Positions 1-7,903 of a stretch of DNA of 64,000 nucleotides are shown in pieces. Each line of letters starts with the position of its first letter. The stretch's first letter is position 1. A model generated the notes under the pieces. It was given only the letters and a program-made list of their open reading frames with translations, searched no databases and was not told the DNA's origin. A program made the translations under genes and the position numbers. This DNA comes from Candidatus Cloacimonas sp. Lineage in GTDB: Bacteria; Cloacimonadota; Cloacimonadia; Cloacimonadales; Cloacimonadaceae. The stretch is taken from positions 55,511 to 119,510 of the forward strand of contig JALOCJ010000008.1 in assembly GCA_023227825.1 (NCBI GenBank), in the 5' to 3' direction.

Positions 1-1353
1 GCATATTTTCAAGTAATGTGCGATGGAATATTTGGTAGGGATAACTTAGTTCAGATAATAACCGTAAAGTCAGCCAGTACTGCAAGTTTCAGATCTATTA
101 ATACTTGCCCAGTAACTGTTGCAGAATATATATTAATGTATTCTAAAAAACGGGAAAAATATAATAGACCTATGCAATATGTTCCATCTCAGTACACTGA
201 AGATTATGGCACCTACATAATAAACAGAGATCAAACAGTAGATAAATGGAAATTGCAATCTATTGCTGAAATAGTATATAATAATCATGGCTTTTCAGAT
301 TGGAAAGAAGCAAAAAAAGCTTGGGGAATTAATTGGAAACATATAAGATTGTTAGAAATGGCAGATTTTTCATTAAAAAATGCTAATTCTGTTGTTAGTT
401 TAAATACTCTTCAAAAACCCTCTAAGCAAATACAAGAATTAATTGAATTATCATTTGATAACAGGGGTATTGTTTTTGAGTATAAAAGAGATAACAAGGA
501 CTCAATCTATATATATAATGGAAGGACTTTGGCTTTTTTGAGTTCTAAAATAAGAGAATTCAATGGTATTCCTCAACCATCAGAAGTTCTTACAAATATA
601 TGGAATGATATTTCATACTTAAGTTTAGGTCATGAAGGTGGAGTGGATTTTAAAAATGGAAAAAAACCAGAATCACTTATTAAACGAATTCTGGAAATTG
701 CAACTGACGAAGGTGACATAGTTCTTGATTCATTTGCAGGTTCAGGAACGACAGGAGCGGTAGCACATAAAATGGGAAGAAGATGGATAATGGTAGAGCT
801 CGGAGAACATTGTCATACTCATATTATACCCAGAATGAAAAAAGTTATAGATGGAACGGATCAGGGAGGCATAAGTAAAGATGTAAACTGGAAAGGTGGA
901 GGTGGCTTCAGATATTATCGTTTAGCTCCTTCATTGCTGGAAAAGGATAAATGGGGAAATTGGGTTATAAGCAAGGACTATAATAAAGAACTTTTAGCTG
1001 AAGCAATATGTAAACTTGAGGGTTTTATTTATGCACCAAGTGAAACAATATTCTGGCAGCAGGGTTATTCCACTGAAAGTGATTATATCTATGTAACTAC
1101 GCAAATACTTAATGAAGAGCAAATAAGGTTAATTAGTGAAGAAGTGGGAGAAAATAGAACTTTACTAATCCTTTGTCTTGCTTTCACAGCTGATGTTTCC
1201 AAGTTCAATAATTTAACTGTGAAAAAGATTCCAAAGCAGATATTAAACAAATGTGAATACGGTAAAGATGATTACAGTTTGAATATCAGGAATCTTCCTT
1301 TGATGGAGCAACCGGAAAAACAAAGCAATATATTTGAAGAGGGGGAAATATGA
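1..1353 (+). CDS. mod: Type III restriction-modification methyltransferase (Mod), 5' end outside window
   Basis: Modification subunit of a type III restriction-modification system. It methylates adenine in an asymmetric site and forms the complex with Res. The reading frame is open back to base 1, and the first residues (AYFQVMCDGIFGRDN) match the internal 'DEIFG.(D/E)N' segment of Mod proteins. The true start and the DPPY catalytic motif therefore lie upstream, and the ATG at 16 is internal. The AdoMet-binding motif (DSFAGSGTTGA) is near the C-terminus, the beta-class order expected for Mod. It ends in an ATGA overlap with res, so the two are translationally coupled. The family call is strong; sequence specificity cannot be read from this part. 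Confidence 0.9.
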   Translation, partial: AYFQVMCDGIFGRDNLVQIITVKSASTASFRSINTCPVTVAEYILMYSKKREKYNRPMQYVPSQYTEDYGTYIINRDQTVDKWKLQSIAEIVYNNHGFSDWKEAKKAWGINWKHIRLLEMADFSLKNANSVVSLNTLQKPSKQIQELIELSFDNRGIVFEYKRDNKDSIYIYNGRTLAFLSSKIREFNGIPQPSEVLTNIWNDISYLSLGHEGGVDFKNGKKPESLIKRILEIATDEGDIVLDSFAGSGTTGAVAHKMGRRWIMVELGEHCHTHIIPRMKKVIDGTDQGGISKDVNWKGGGGFRYYRLAPSLLEKDKWGNWVISKDYNKELLAEAICKLEGFIYAPSETIFWQQGYSTESDYIYVTTQILNEEQIRLISEEVGENRTLLILCLAFTADVSKFNNLTVKKIPKQILNKCEYGKDDYSLNIRNLPLMEQPEKQSNIFEEGEI

Positions 1354-4079
1354 ATCCTGAAAGAGAAGTAAATGCCATATCCGGTCGTTTAAGTTTGCGT
1401 CCTCCGCAAAGAAAGTCGTTGGAAATATTAAACAGGATAACAGAAATATATGATTTAAATTCTGCAATTATGGATAAGAAATCAATAAATTCTACCGAGG
1501 TTTTGAGCACGATAAAGAAAGAATTTCCCCAAATAAAGGATTTTGAAAGGGATTTTCCTTCTTTTTGTTTTGCTTTAGCAACGGGAGTAGGAAAAACCCG
1601 TTTGATGGGAGCTTTTATAACTTTTCTATACAGGGTTTTCGGTATATGTAACTATTTTGTTTTAGCACCCAATCTGACAATTTACAATAAGCTTCAACAG
1701 GATTTTACTCCCAATACACCTAAGTATGTTTTTAATGGGATATCGGAATTTGCTGTAAATCCTCCTGTGCTGATAACAGGAGATAATTATAATAAGCAAT
1801 CTACTATTCAATCAGACAGGGCAGGACAAGCCATTATAGAGAGTGTAATAAGTGAAATTAGAATAAACATTTTCAATATCTCCAAAATAAATTCCGAAGT
1901 TAGAGGAGGTAAAGAACCAAGGATTAAAAGATTATCCGAATACCTGGGGCAAAGTTATTTTGAGTATTTAGCATCGTTGCCGGATTTGGTTTTAATAATG
2001 GATGAATCACATCGCTATAGAGCAACTGCAGGTGCAAGAGCAATAAATGAATTGAAGCCGATTTTGGGATTGGAATTAACCGCCACACCTTTTGTAGAAA
2101 CAACCAGGGGACCTATTCCCTTTAGAAATGTGATCTATAGCTATCCTTTGGCGAAAGCAATGGAAGATGGATTTGTAAAAGAACCGGCTGTAATAACTCA
2201 GAAAAACTTTGATCCCAAAAACTTTAGCTCGGATGCTTTGGAAGAAATTAAACTGAAAGATGGAATAAGTTTGCATGAAATTACTAAAGTGGAATTAACC
2301 ACTTATGCCAAGCAAAATGGAAAGCCACTTGTGAAACCTTTTGTTTTAGTTATAGCAAGAGATACATTGCATTCAGGGAAATTGCTGGAGACCATAAAAT
2401 CAGATGATTTTTTTGGAGGCAGATATAAAGACAAAGTTATTCAAGTTGATTCCAGCGTAACGGGAGAAAAAGAAGATGAGATGATTGAGCGTTTGCTGAA
2501 TGTGGAAAAGTGGGAAGAACCAACCGAAATAGTTATCCATGTAAATATGTTAAAAGAGGGCTGGGATGTTACCAATCTTTATACTATCGTTCCTTTAAGA
2601 GCAGCTAATGCCAGAATATTAATTGAACAATCAATTGGAAGAGGACTGCGTTTACCTTATGGAAAGAGAACAGGTGTTGATAGTATAGATCGTTTGAATA
2701 TTGTTGCTCACGATAAATTTCAGGAAATATTGGATGAAGCAAATCGTCCGGGTTCCATAATTCATTTAGAGCAGTTTATTTTAGACCCTGATAAGGATTT
2801 GGAGGGTTTGCAGACAGTAGAAAGCTATCCGGAAAGTGAAACAATTTTTGCTGAAAAGCAAATTAATCCCGATCTGCAATATGAATACCCAGTTCAGAAA
2901 CAGGAAGAACTCTTTACTTCTGAAATAGAAAAGAAAATTGCCCGCATAACTTATGAAATAATAAAAAAAAATGAAAATCAGCCAAACAGTAAAGCATTGA
3001 CTGACGATTCTATCCAGCAACTCATTGTTCAGGAAGTAAAACAAAATCTTACCGGAGAACAGCTGGAATTGCAAGGGTTACTGGAAGAAGTTGATATTGC
3101 ACGAATAGTTAAATCAACTACAGATTATGTAATAGACAAAATAATAGATATCCCGAGAATACTTTTATCCCCCGTTGGAGATATAACAATTGACTATCAT
3201 CCGTTTGAGCTTGATTGCTCTAAATTGAATTATAATCCGGTGTCCAGAGAACTTTATGCACAATTATTAAGGACAAATGAGCAGCAACAGATTACCGGCA
3301 AATCCTATTTTATAAAAGAAACCCGTCTGGAGGACTATATTGTTAGAGAACTATGTAATTATGACGATGTTGCTTATGATGTTCATTCAGATTTTATTTA
3401 TGAACTTGCAGGTCAGGCAGTAAATCATTTTCTAAGTTATTTAAAAGATGAAAAAGAAGTAACCAAAGTTTTGGTATACTATCAAAAAGCAATAGCAGAA
3501 TATATTCATACTCAGATGGTAGAGCATCAATATGAAAGGCCAGTAGAATATGAAGTTGTCTTAAGTAAGGGCTTTACGGAACTAAAAAAATCGGCTTATA
3601 CTGCAAGGAAAAATGATCAGGTATGTTATTTTCAAACAACCCCTGCTGATAAAAGTAAAATACCTTCAATGCTTTTCGGGGGCTATAAAAAGTGCCTTTA
3701 TCAGATATGTAAATTCCAATCCTATCAAGAATTGCTTATGTCCAGAATACTGGAAAGAGATGCGCTAAAATGGTTTAAACCAGCTATAGGTCAATTTCAG
3801 ATATTTTATAAAAAAACAGGAAGATATGAGGTTGAATATGTTCCCGATTTAATAGCTGAAACAGAAAATGAAATCTATATGATTGAAGTTAAATCTATTA
3901 TGGAATTGGAAGATAGTATTGTATTAGCTAAAAAAGATGCTGCTATAAAATGGTGTAATCTTGCAACATCACACAATTTGAAACATTCTGGCAAACCTTG
4001 GTTTTATCTCTTAATTCCTCATAATGCAATAGGTGATTTTACTGATTTAATGTCTCTTGCTCAGCAGTATAAAGCATAA
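1350..4079 (+). CDS. res: Type III restriction enzyme, Res subunit (helicase-nuclease)
   Basis: ATP-dependent restriction subunit of the type III system; it cuts DNA when two unmethylated sites are engaged. The protein has 909 aa, normal for Res. Visible superfamily 2 motifs are Walker A ATGVGKT (residues 77-83), the DESH box (218-221), ELTATPF (motif III), and a motif VI-like segment ending QSIGRGLRLP. Near the C-terminus, VPD (831-833) followed by IEVKS (845-849) fits the PD-(D/E)xK endonuclease. No frameshift or missing motif is seen, so the enzyme looks intact. The start is the ATG overlapping the mod stop codon. Confidence 0.95.
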   Translation: MNPEREVNAISGRLSLRPPQRKSLEILNRITEIYDLNSAIMDKKSINSTEVLSTIKKEFPQIKDFERDFPSFCFALATGVGKTRLMGAFITFLYRVFGICNYFVLAPNLTIYNKLQQDFTPNTPKYVFNGISEFAVNPPVLITGDNYNKQSTIQSDRAGQAIIESVISEIRINIFNISKINSEVRGGKEPRIKRLSEYLGQSYFEYLASLPDLVLIMDESHRYRATAGARAINELKPILGLELTATPFVETTRGPIPFRNVIYSYPLAKAMEDGFVKEPAVITQKNFDPKNFSSDALEEIKLKDGISLHEITKVELTTYAKQNGKPLVKPFVLVIARDTLHSGKLLETIKSDDFFGGRYKDKVIQVDSSVTGEKEDEMIERLLNVEKWEEPTEIVIHVNMLKEGWDVTNLYTIVPLRAANARILIEQSIGRGLRLPYGKRTGVDSIDRLNIVAHDKFQEILDEANRPGSIIHLEQFILDPDKDLEGLQTVESYPESETIFAEKQINPDLQYEYPVQKQEELFTSEIEKKIARITYEIIKKNENQPNSKALTDDSIQQLIVQEVKQNLTGEQLELQGLLEEVDIARIVKSTTDYVIDKIIDIPRILLSPVGDITIDYHPFELDCSKLNYNPVSRELYAQLLRTNEQQQITGKSYFIKETRLEDYIVRELCNYDDVAYDVHSDFIYELAGQAVNHFLSYLKDEKEVTKVLVYYQKAIAEYIHTQMVEHQYERPVEYEVVLSKGFTELKKSAYTARKNDQVCYFQTTPADKSKIPSMLFGGYKKCLYQICKFQSYQELLMSRILERDALKWFKPAIGQFQIFYKKTGRYEVEYVPDLIAETENEIYMIEVKSIMELEDSIVLAKKDAAIKWCNLATSHNLKHSGKPWFYLLIPHNAIGDFTDLMSLAQQYKA

Positions 4080-4117
4080 ATATTTTTTATTTTGAATATA
4101 ATGCAGTTGGTAAAAGA

Positions 4118-4585
4118 ATGAACAGGATTAAAGTGAAAGGAAATTTTTCAGTGGAAGAGCTGAAAGAGAGAATGATTAGCAGTAAGGATATGGCTGAAAG
4201 GAAAAGATGGCAGGCATTGTATTTGGCAAAGACAGGAAAATATACTGTCAAAGAGATTGCAGATATAATAAAGGTTTCGGTTTATACTATCAATAAATGG
4301 GTATATAATTTCAATCACAAGGGTGAAGAAGGGATAAAGAGTCATAAAAAAGGTGGAAATCACAGTTCTTTTTTAAGCTGGCAGGAAGAGGAAGATTTTT
4401 TGGCTGAACTGAAAAGGAAGGCAGAAAGCGGTATACTTTTAACTGTTAAAAATATCAAGGCAGAACTGGAAAAAAAATTAGGTCACACTGTTTCCAAAGA
4501 TTATCCTTATGATTTGCTTCACAGGCATAAATGGCAAAAAACAGTTTACCAACACAACCAGAAATGGCAGAGTAAAAGAAAGTAA
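4118..4585 (+). CDS. Orphan helix-turn-helix protein resembling the IS630 transposase N-terminus
   Basis: A 155-aa protein. Residues 20-70 form a helix-turn-helix of the type seen at the start of IS630-family transposases (AEIADII-like recognition pattern 'VKEIADIIKVSVYTINKWV'). A second winged-helix-like segment at 85-140 contains 'YPYDLLHRHKWQK', close to the 'Y.YDLLHRHGW.K' junction of such transposases. The DDE catalytic domain that should follow is absent, and no continuation is seen in other frames downstream. It is either a truncated transposase or a domesticated DNA-binding protein. It lies 38 bases after res, with a TATAAT-like box just upstream, so it may be transcribed with the restriction system or on its own. 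Confidence 0.6.
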   Translation: MNRIKVKGNFSVEELKERMISSKDMAERKRWQALYLAKTGKYTVKEIADIIKVSVYTINKWVYNFNHKGEEGIKSHKKGGNHSSFLSWQEEEDFLAELKRKAESGILLTVKNIKAELEKKLGHTVSKDYPYDLLHRHKWQKTVYQHNQKWQSKRK

Positions 4586-4683
4586 GAAAAACATACATCA
4601 AAACAGAATTAGTGAAGGGGGAACGATCTTATTGTTTATCTTTCTTTGAACGGGGGGTTTACGCTTCCATCGCTTATTTAATA

Positions 4684-4889
4684 GTTGACGGGGACATCAA
4701 CCTTCCGGGAAAACGATGTCCTCGTTGTTTTTTATGGTTGACGAGGACATCAACCTTCCGGAAAAACGATGTCCTCGTCGTTTATTATGGTTGACGGGGA
4801 CATCAACCTTCCGGGAAAAACGATGTTTTCGTTGTTTATTATGGTTGACGGGGACATCAACCTTCCGGAGGAACGATGTCCTCCGGCTA
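4684..4889 (+). repeat. Four tandem copies of a hairpin repeat (GACGAGGACATC family)
   Basis: Four units begin at 4684, 4737, 4790 and 4844, a period of 53-54 bases. The best unit (4739-4780) has 12-bp perfect inverted arms, GACGAGGACATC and GATGTCCTCGTC, around a centre holding TTCCGGAA. The same unit occurs inverted at 11027-11247 and in worn form near 33150, 49790 and 51750. The 457-base gap between the helix-turn-helix ORF and the helicase holds this array and a hairpin relic, but no gene. Reading frames across the array (residues like FRKNDVLVV) are produced by the repeat and are not genes. Confidence 0.9.
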
Positions 4890-4902
4890 CACCTTTCCAG
4901 GA

Positions 4903-4975
4903 AGGATTGCTTACGCAATACGGATTCATTACTGATTCCATCCATAATGGGTAGGCAATGAGTAGGTAATGCAAT
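4903..4975. repeat. Degenerate copy of the 49948-50020 inverted repeat
   Basis: The stretch carries TTGCTTAC, CAATACGGAT, ATCC.TAATGGGTAGG and AATGAGTA, in the same order as the near-perfect inverted repeat at 49948-50020, but with gaps and mismatches. It directly follows a GACGAGGACATC array, as the better copy does. The two elements therefore seem to travel together. Confidence 0.5.
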
Positions 4976-5108
4976 TAAGGAAGGGATGAAAAAAAAGGAT
5001 AACAGCTTATAAAACAAGATGATGTAAATATAAAAATAGTGCTTGACCGTAACTGGCATTGTTCAAATAAGGTATGCCTATAAAAGGAACTTGGGGAAAA
5101 AGGAAGCA

Positions 5109-7619
5109 GTGAAACAAAAACAGACACAAATTGAGGACTTTATCAGAGCTTTTAAGCAGGAAAAGCGTTTTTCTTCCACAATTGTAGCTGAAAATATAGA
5201 ACCCTCTAAAGTGGCGCAAACGGATTTGTATCCTGAGGGTATTTTACCACCTGTGCAGAAATTACTGATAAACAGTGGAATAGAAAAGCTCTATATTCAT
5301 CAGGCAGAGGCAATTAAAGCTCTTTTAGCAGGGGAAAATGTAGTTGTAAGTGCCGGGGTTGCCAGCGGGAAAAGTTTGGTTTATCAGTCAGTTATTTTAA
5401 ACAAAATAGTGCAAAATCCGCAAAGTAGAGCTTTACTTCTTTTTCCTACAAAGGCATTGGCACAGGATCAGGCACAGAAAATGCAGACACTTTGTAAAGA
5501 GTTGAACAGACAAAATTCTGCTATACCTGCAATAATAAATGGTATTTACGATGGTGATACAGCAACGGATTTACGGGGAAAACTGCGTAAACAGGCAAAT
5601 ATTCTTTTTACTAATCCTGATATGTTGCATTTGGGTATTTTACCGAATCATACTTTGTGGAGTGCATTTTTCTCCCGTTTAGTTTATGTGATAATTGATG
5701 AGGTGCATATTTACAGGGGAGTTTTCGGTTCGCATACGGCAAATGTAATCAGGCGTTTGAAACGCATTACTGCTGTTTATGGTCAAAAACCGCAGTTTAT
5801 TTTCACTTCCGCTACTTTAGCCAATGCGCGTGAACTTGCCGAAACCCTTATTGAAGAGCCGGTTGTGTTGATAGATAAAGATGGCTCTCCTAAAGGAGAA
5901 AGGCATTTTTATATTTGCAATCCACCTGTTATTGAGCCCGCTTTAGGCATCCGGAGAAGTGCTACCCAGGAAATAAGCAGTATTGCCAAAGGTCTTTTAC
6001 AAACAAATTTACAGGCGCTTCTTTTTACCGGCAGCCGACGCAGTGTGGAACTCATTTTTCGTTATTTAACCAGTGATCAGAAATTGGCAGATAAAGTCCG
6101 CAGTTACAGAAGCGGTTATTTAGCTGAAGAGCGCAGAAAAGTGGAAAATGATTTGCGCACAGGTAAAATCGGTTTAGTAATTTCTACCAATGCTTTAGAG
6201 CTGGGAATTGATATCGGAGGTCTGGATGCTATCCTTTTAAATGGCTATCCCGGAACAATTTGTGCCACCAGACAAGAAGCCGGTAGAGCAGGAAGAAAAG
6301 GAAATCTGTCTCTATGTATTTTGGAAGCAAGCGGAAATCCTTTAGACCAATATATTTGTCAGCATCCCGAATATATTTTTGAAAACAACCCTGAACAGGC
6401 ATTAATAGACCCCGATAACAGCGAAATTTTACGCCTGCAACTGCTTTGTGCCATAAGTGAAATGGCTTTGAAGGATGGAGAAAATTTTGGTGCCTTGAGT
6501 TTTGCTGAAATTCAAGGTCACCTCTTTGCCCTTGAGGATGAGGGTTTAATAAAACATATCGGTAACCGCTATATTGGTTTGAGCGGAAAATATCCTGCCG
6601 GAGATGTTTCTTTACGCAATGCGGGAAATCAATTTCAAATTCTGGCAGATGACGAATTAGTCGGTTGGGTAGATTCCGGAAGCGTAAAATGGATGACACA
6701 TCCTAATGCCATTTACCTCCATCAGGGTGAAACCTGGGTGGTTAAAGAACTGAATACGGAACAGAAAAAAGTGATTTTAGAGCCCGTTCAGGTAAATTAT
6801 TACACGCAGGCGACTCAATTCACTGAAATTGCCTTGAACAAGTTATTGCGCTTAGAAAATGTTACCGGAGGTAGAAAACACTTTGGGGAAGTGACAGTTA
6901 CCAAAACTATAACCGGCTTTAAACGCTTGCGGTTTTGGACAATGGAAGTTTTGGATCAGGAGGAACTTGACCTGCCACCCGAAATTATGCAGACCAGGGC
7001 ATATTGGATATCCCTTTCGGAAGAAACAGTGGAAAGAATCCGTGAGCAGGGTTTGTGGAATAACGATAAAAATGATTACGGTAATAAGTGGGAAGAAATT
7101 TGTGAAAAAATCTGCCGGCGAGATAATTATCACTGCCGGAATTGTGGAGCTACAGGGGATTTGGAAGTTCATCATATAATTCCATTTCGGCGTTTTGAAG
7201 ACCCAGATGAAGCCAATGAGCCGGATAATCTTGTTGCTTTGTGTCCACGCTGTCACCGTTTGGCAGAAACAAGAGTGCATATTCAAAGCGGTTTATCTGC
7301 CTTAGCTTATCTGCTTGGTAATTTGGCACCTTTTTTTGTAATGTGCGCACCTCAGGATTTGGGTGTGCATAGTGAAGATAAATCCCCCCTGGCACTTGGC
7401 AATCCTGTAATTGTTATTTATGATAATTTTCCCGGGGGAATAGGTCTCAGCCGGAAATTGTATGAATTGCATAATCAACTTTTGTATGCAGGAATAGATA
7501 GAATTCAAGGTTGTGCTTGTGAAAACGGCTGTCCTGCCTGCGTGGGTCCTGTAGCGGAAAACGGTATAGGTGCAAAGGAAGAAGCACTGGCTATATTGAA
7601 AGAACTGATAAAGAAATGA
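5109..7619 (+). CDS. MrfA/YprA-like DEAD/DEAH helicase with an HNH nuclease domain
   Basis: Predicted ATP-dependent DNA helicase of 836 aa, related to Bacillus MrfA (YprA), a mitomycin-damage repair helicase. Visible: a Q-motif-like segment (LYIHQAEAI), Walker A AGVASGKS, the DEVH box (IIDEVHIY), FTSATLAN, and motif VI (QEAGRAGRKG). The C-terminal part has the four-Cys zinc cluster of the MZB/DUF1998 region (GCACENGCPACVGP). An HNH domain sits between helicase core and zinc cluster: C.NCG...LEVHHIIPF...NLVALCPRCH. I chose GTG 5109 because AAAAGGAAG lies just upstream; the TTG at 5043 has no ribosome site. Its position next to the type III system suggests a defence or repair role. The HNH fusion is the unusual feature. 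Confidence 0.85.
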   Translation: MKQKQTQIEDFIRAFKQEKRFSSTIVAENIEPSKVAQTDLYPEGILPPVQKLLINSGIEKLYIHQAEAIKALLAGENVVVSAGVASGKSLVYQSVILNKIVQNPQSRALLLFPTKALAQDQAQKMQTLCKELNRQNSAIPAIINGIYDGDTATDLRGKLRKQANILFTNPDMLHLGILPNHTLWSAFFSRLVYVIIDEVHIYRGVFGSHTANVIRRLKRITAVYGQKPQFIFTSATLANARELAETLIEEPVVLIDKDGSPKGERHFYICNPPVIEPALGIRRSATQEISSIAKGLLQTNLQALLFTGSRRSVELIFRYLTSDQKLADKVRSYRSGYLAEERRKVENDLRTGKIGLVISTNALELGIDIGGLDAILLNGYPGTICATRQEAGRAGRKGNLSLCILEASGNPLDQYICQHPEYIFENNPEQALIDPDNSEILRLQLLCAISEMALKDGENFGALSFAEIQGHLFALEDEGLIKHIGNRYIGLSGKYPAGDVSLRNAGNQFQILADDELVGWVDSGSVKWMTHPNAIYLHQGETWVVKELNTEQKKVILEPVQVNYYTQATQFTEIALNKLLRLENVTGGRKHFGEVTVTKTITGFKRLRFWTMEVLDQEELDLPPEIMQTRAYWISLSEETVERIREQGLWNNDKNDYGNKWEEICEKICRRDNYHCRNCGATGDLEVHHIIPFRRFEDPDEANEPDNLVALCPRCHRLAETRVHIQSGLSALAYLLGNLAPFFVMCAPQDLGVHSEDKSPLALGNPVIVIYDNFPGGIGLSRKLYELHNQLLYAGIDRIQGCACENGCPACVGPVAENGIGAKEEALAILKELIKK

Positions 7620-7816
7620 AGAATGAAGAAGGAATTAAATCAGGAGATATTTGCGTCTTCATAGCCGTATCTTGTTTAATATCTTAATGGTGCAAATGAC
7701 TAATAACGACTTGGCAGCAACACAGATTTTACATATAACACGGATTTTGTAACATTATAATTCTTAAGCAAATAAATCCTGTTAATCCAGTTATTTTAAG
7801 TTCATTCTTCATTTCT
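7612..7816. repeat. 16-bp exact inverted repeats bracketing a 173-base intergenic stretch
   Basis: AGAAATGAAGAATGAA (7612-7627) is the exact reverse complement of 7801-7816. The left arm contains the helicase stop codon. The interior holds the look-alike phrases 'aacacagatttta', 'aacacggatttt' and 'aaatcctgttaatcc', and no coding frame. It could be a small MITE-like insertion or a long-loop terminator. Apart from this and the promoter at 7836, I see nothing in the gap 7620-7903. Confidence 0.55.
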
Positions 7817-7835
7817 CAGCTTTTTCTTGCTTTTG

Positions 7836-7863
7836 TTGAATTTTGCTGTAGTTTATCTATAAA
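7836..7863 (+). promoter_or_regulatory. Candidate sigma70-type promoter for the transglutaminase gene
   Basis: TTGAAT (7836-7841), 16-base spacer, TATAAA (7858-7863), about 40 bases before the GTG start at 7904. Confidence 0.5.
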
Positions 7864-7903
7864 AAAGAAGATAATGCCCATACAGAAAAAAAAGGGGTAA
7901 TAG

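Noticed and set aside
4612..5059. Several overlapping frames on both strands with repeated FRKNDVLVV / STFRKND-like residues
   Set aside because: They are produced by the hairpin repeat array; all frames repeat with the array period, and none has a credible ribosome site or family.
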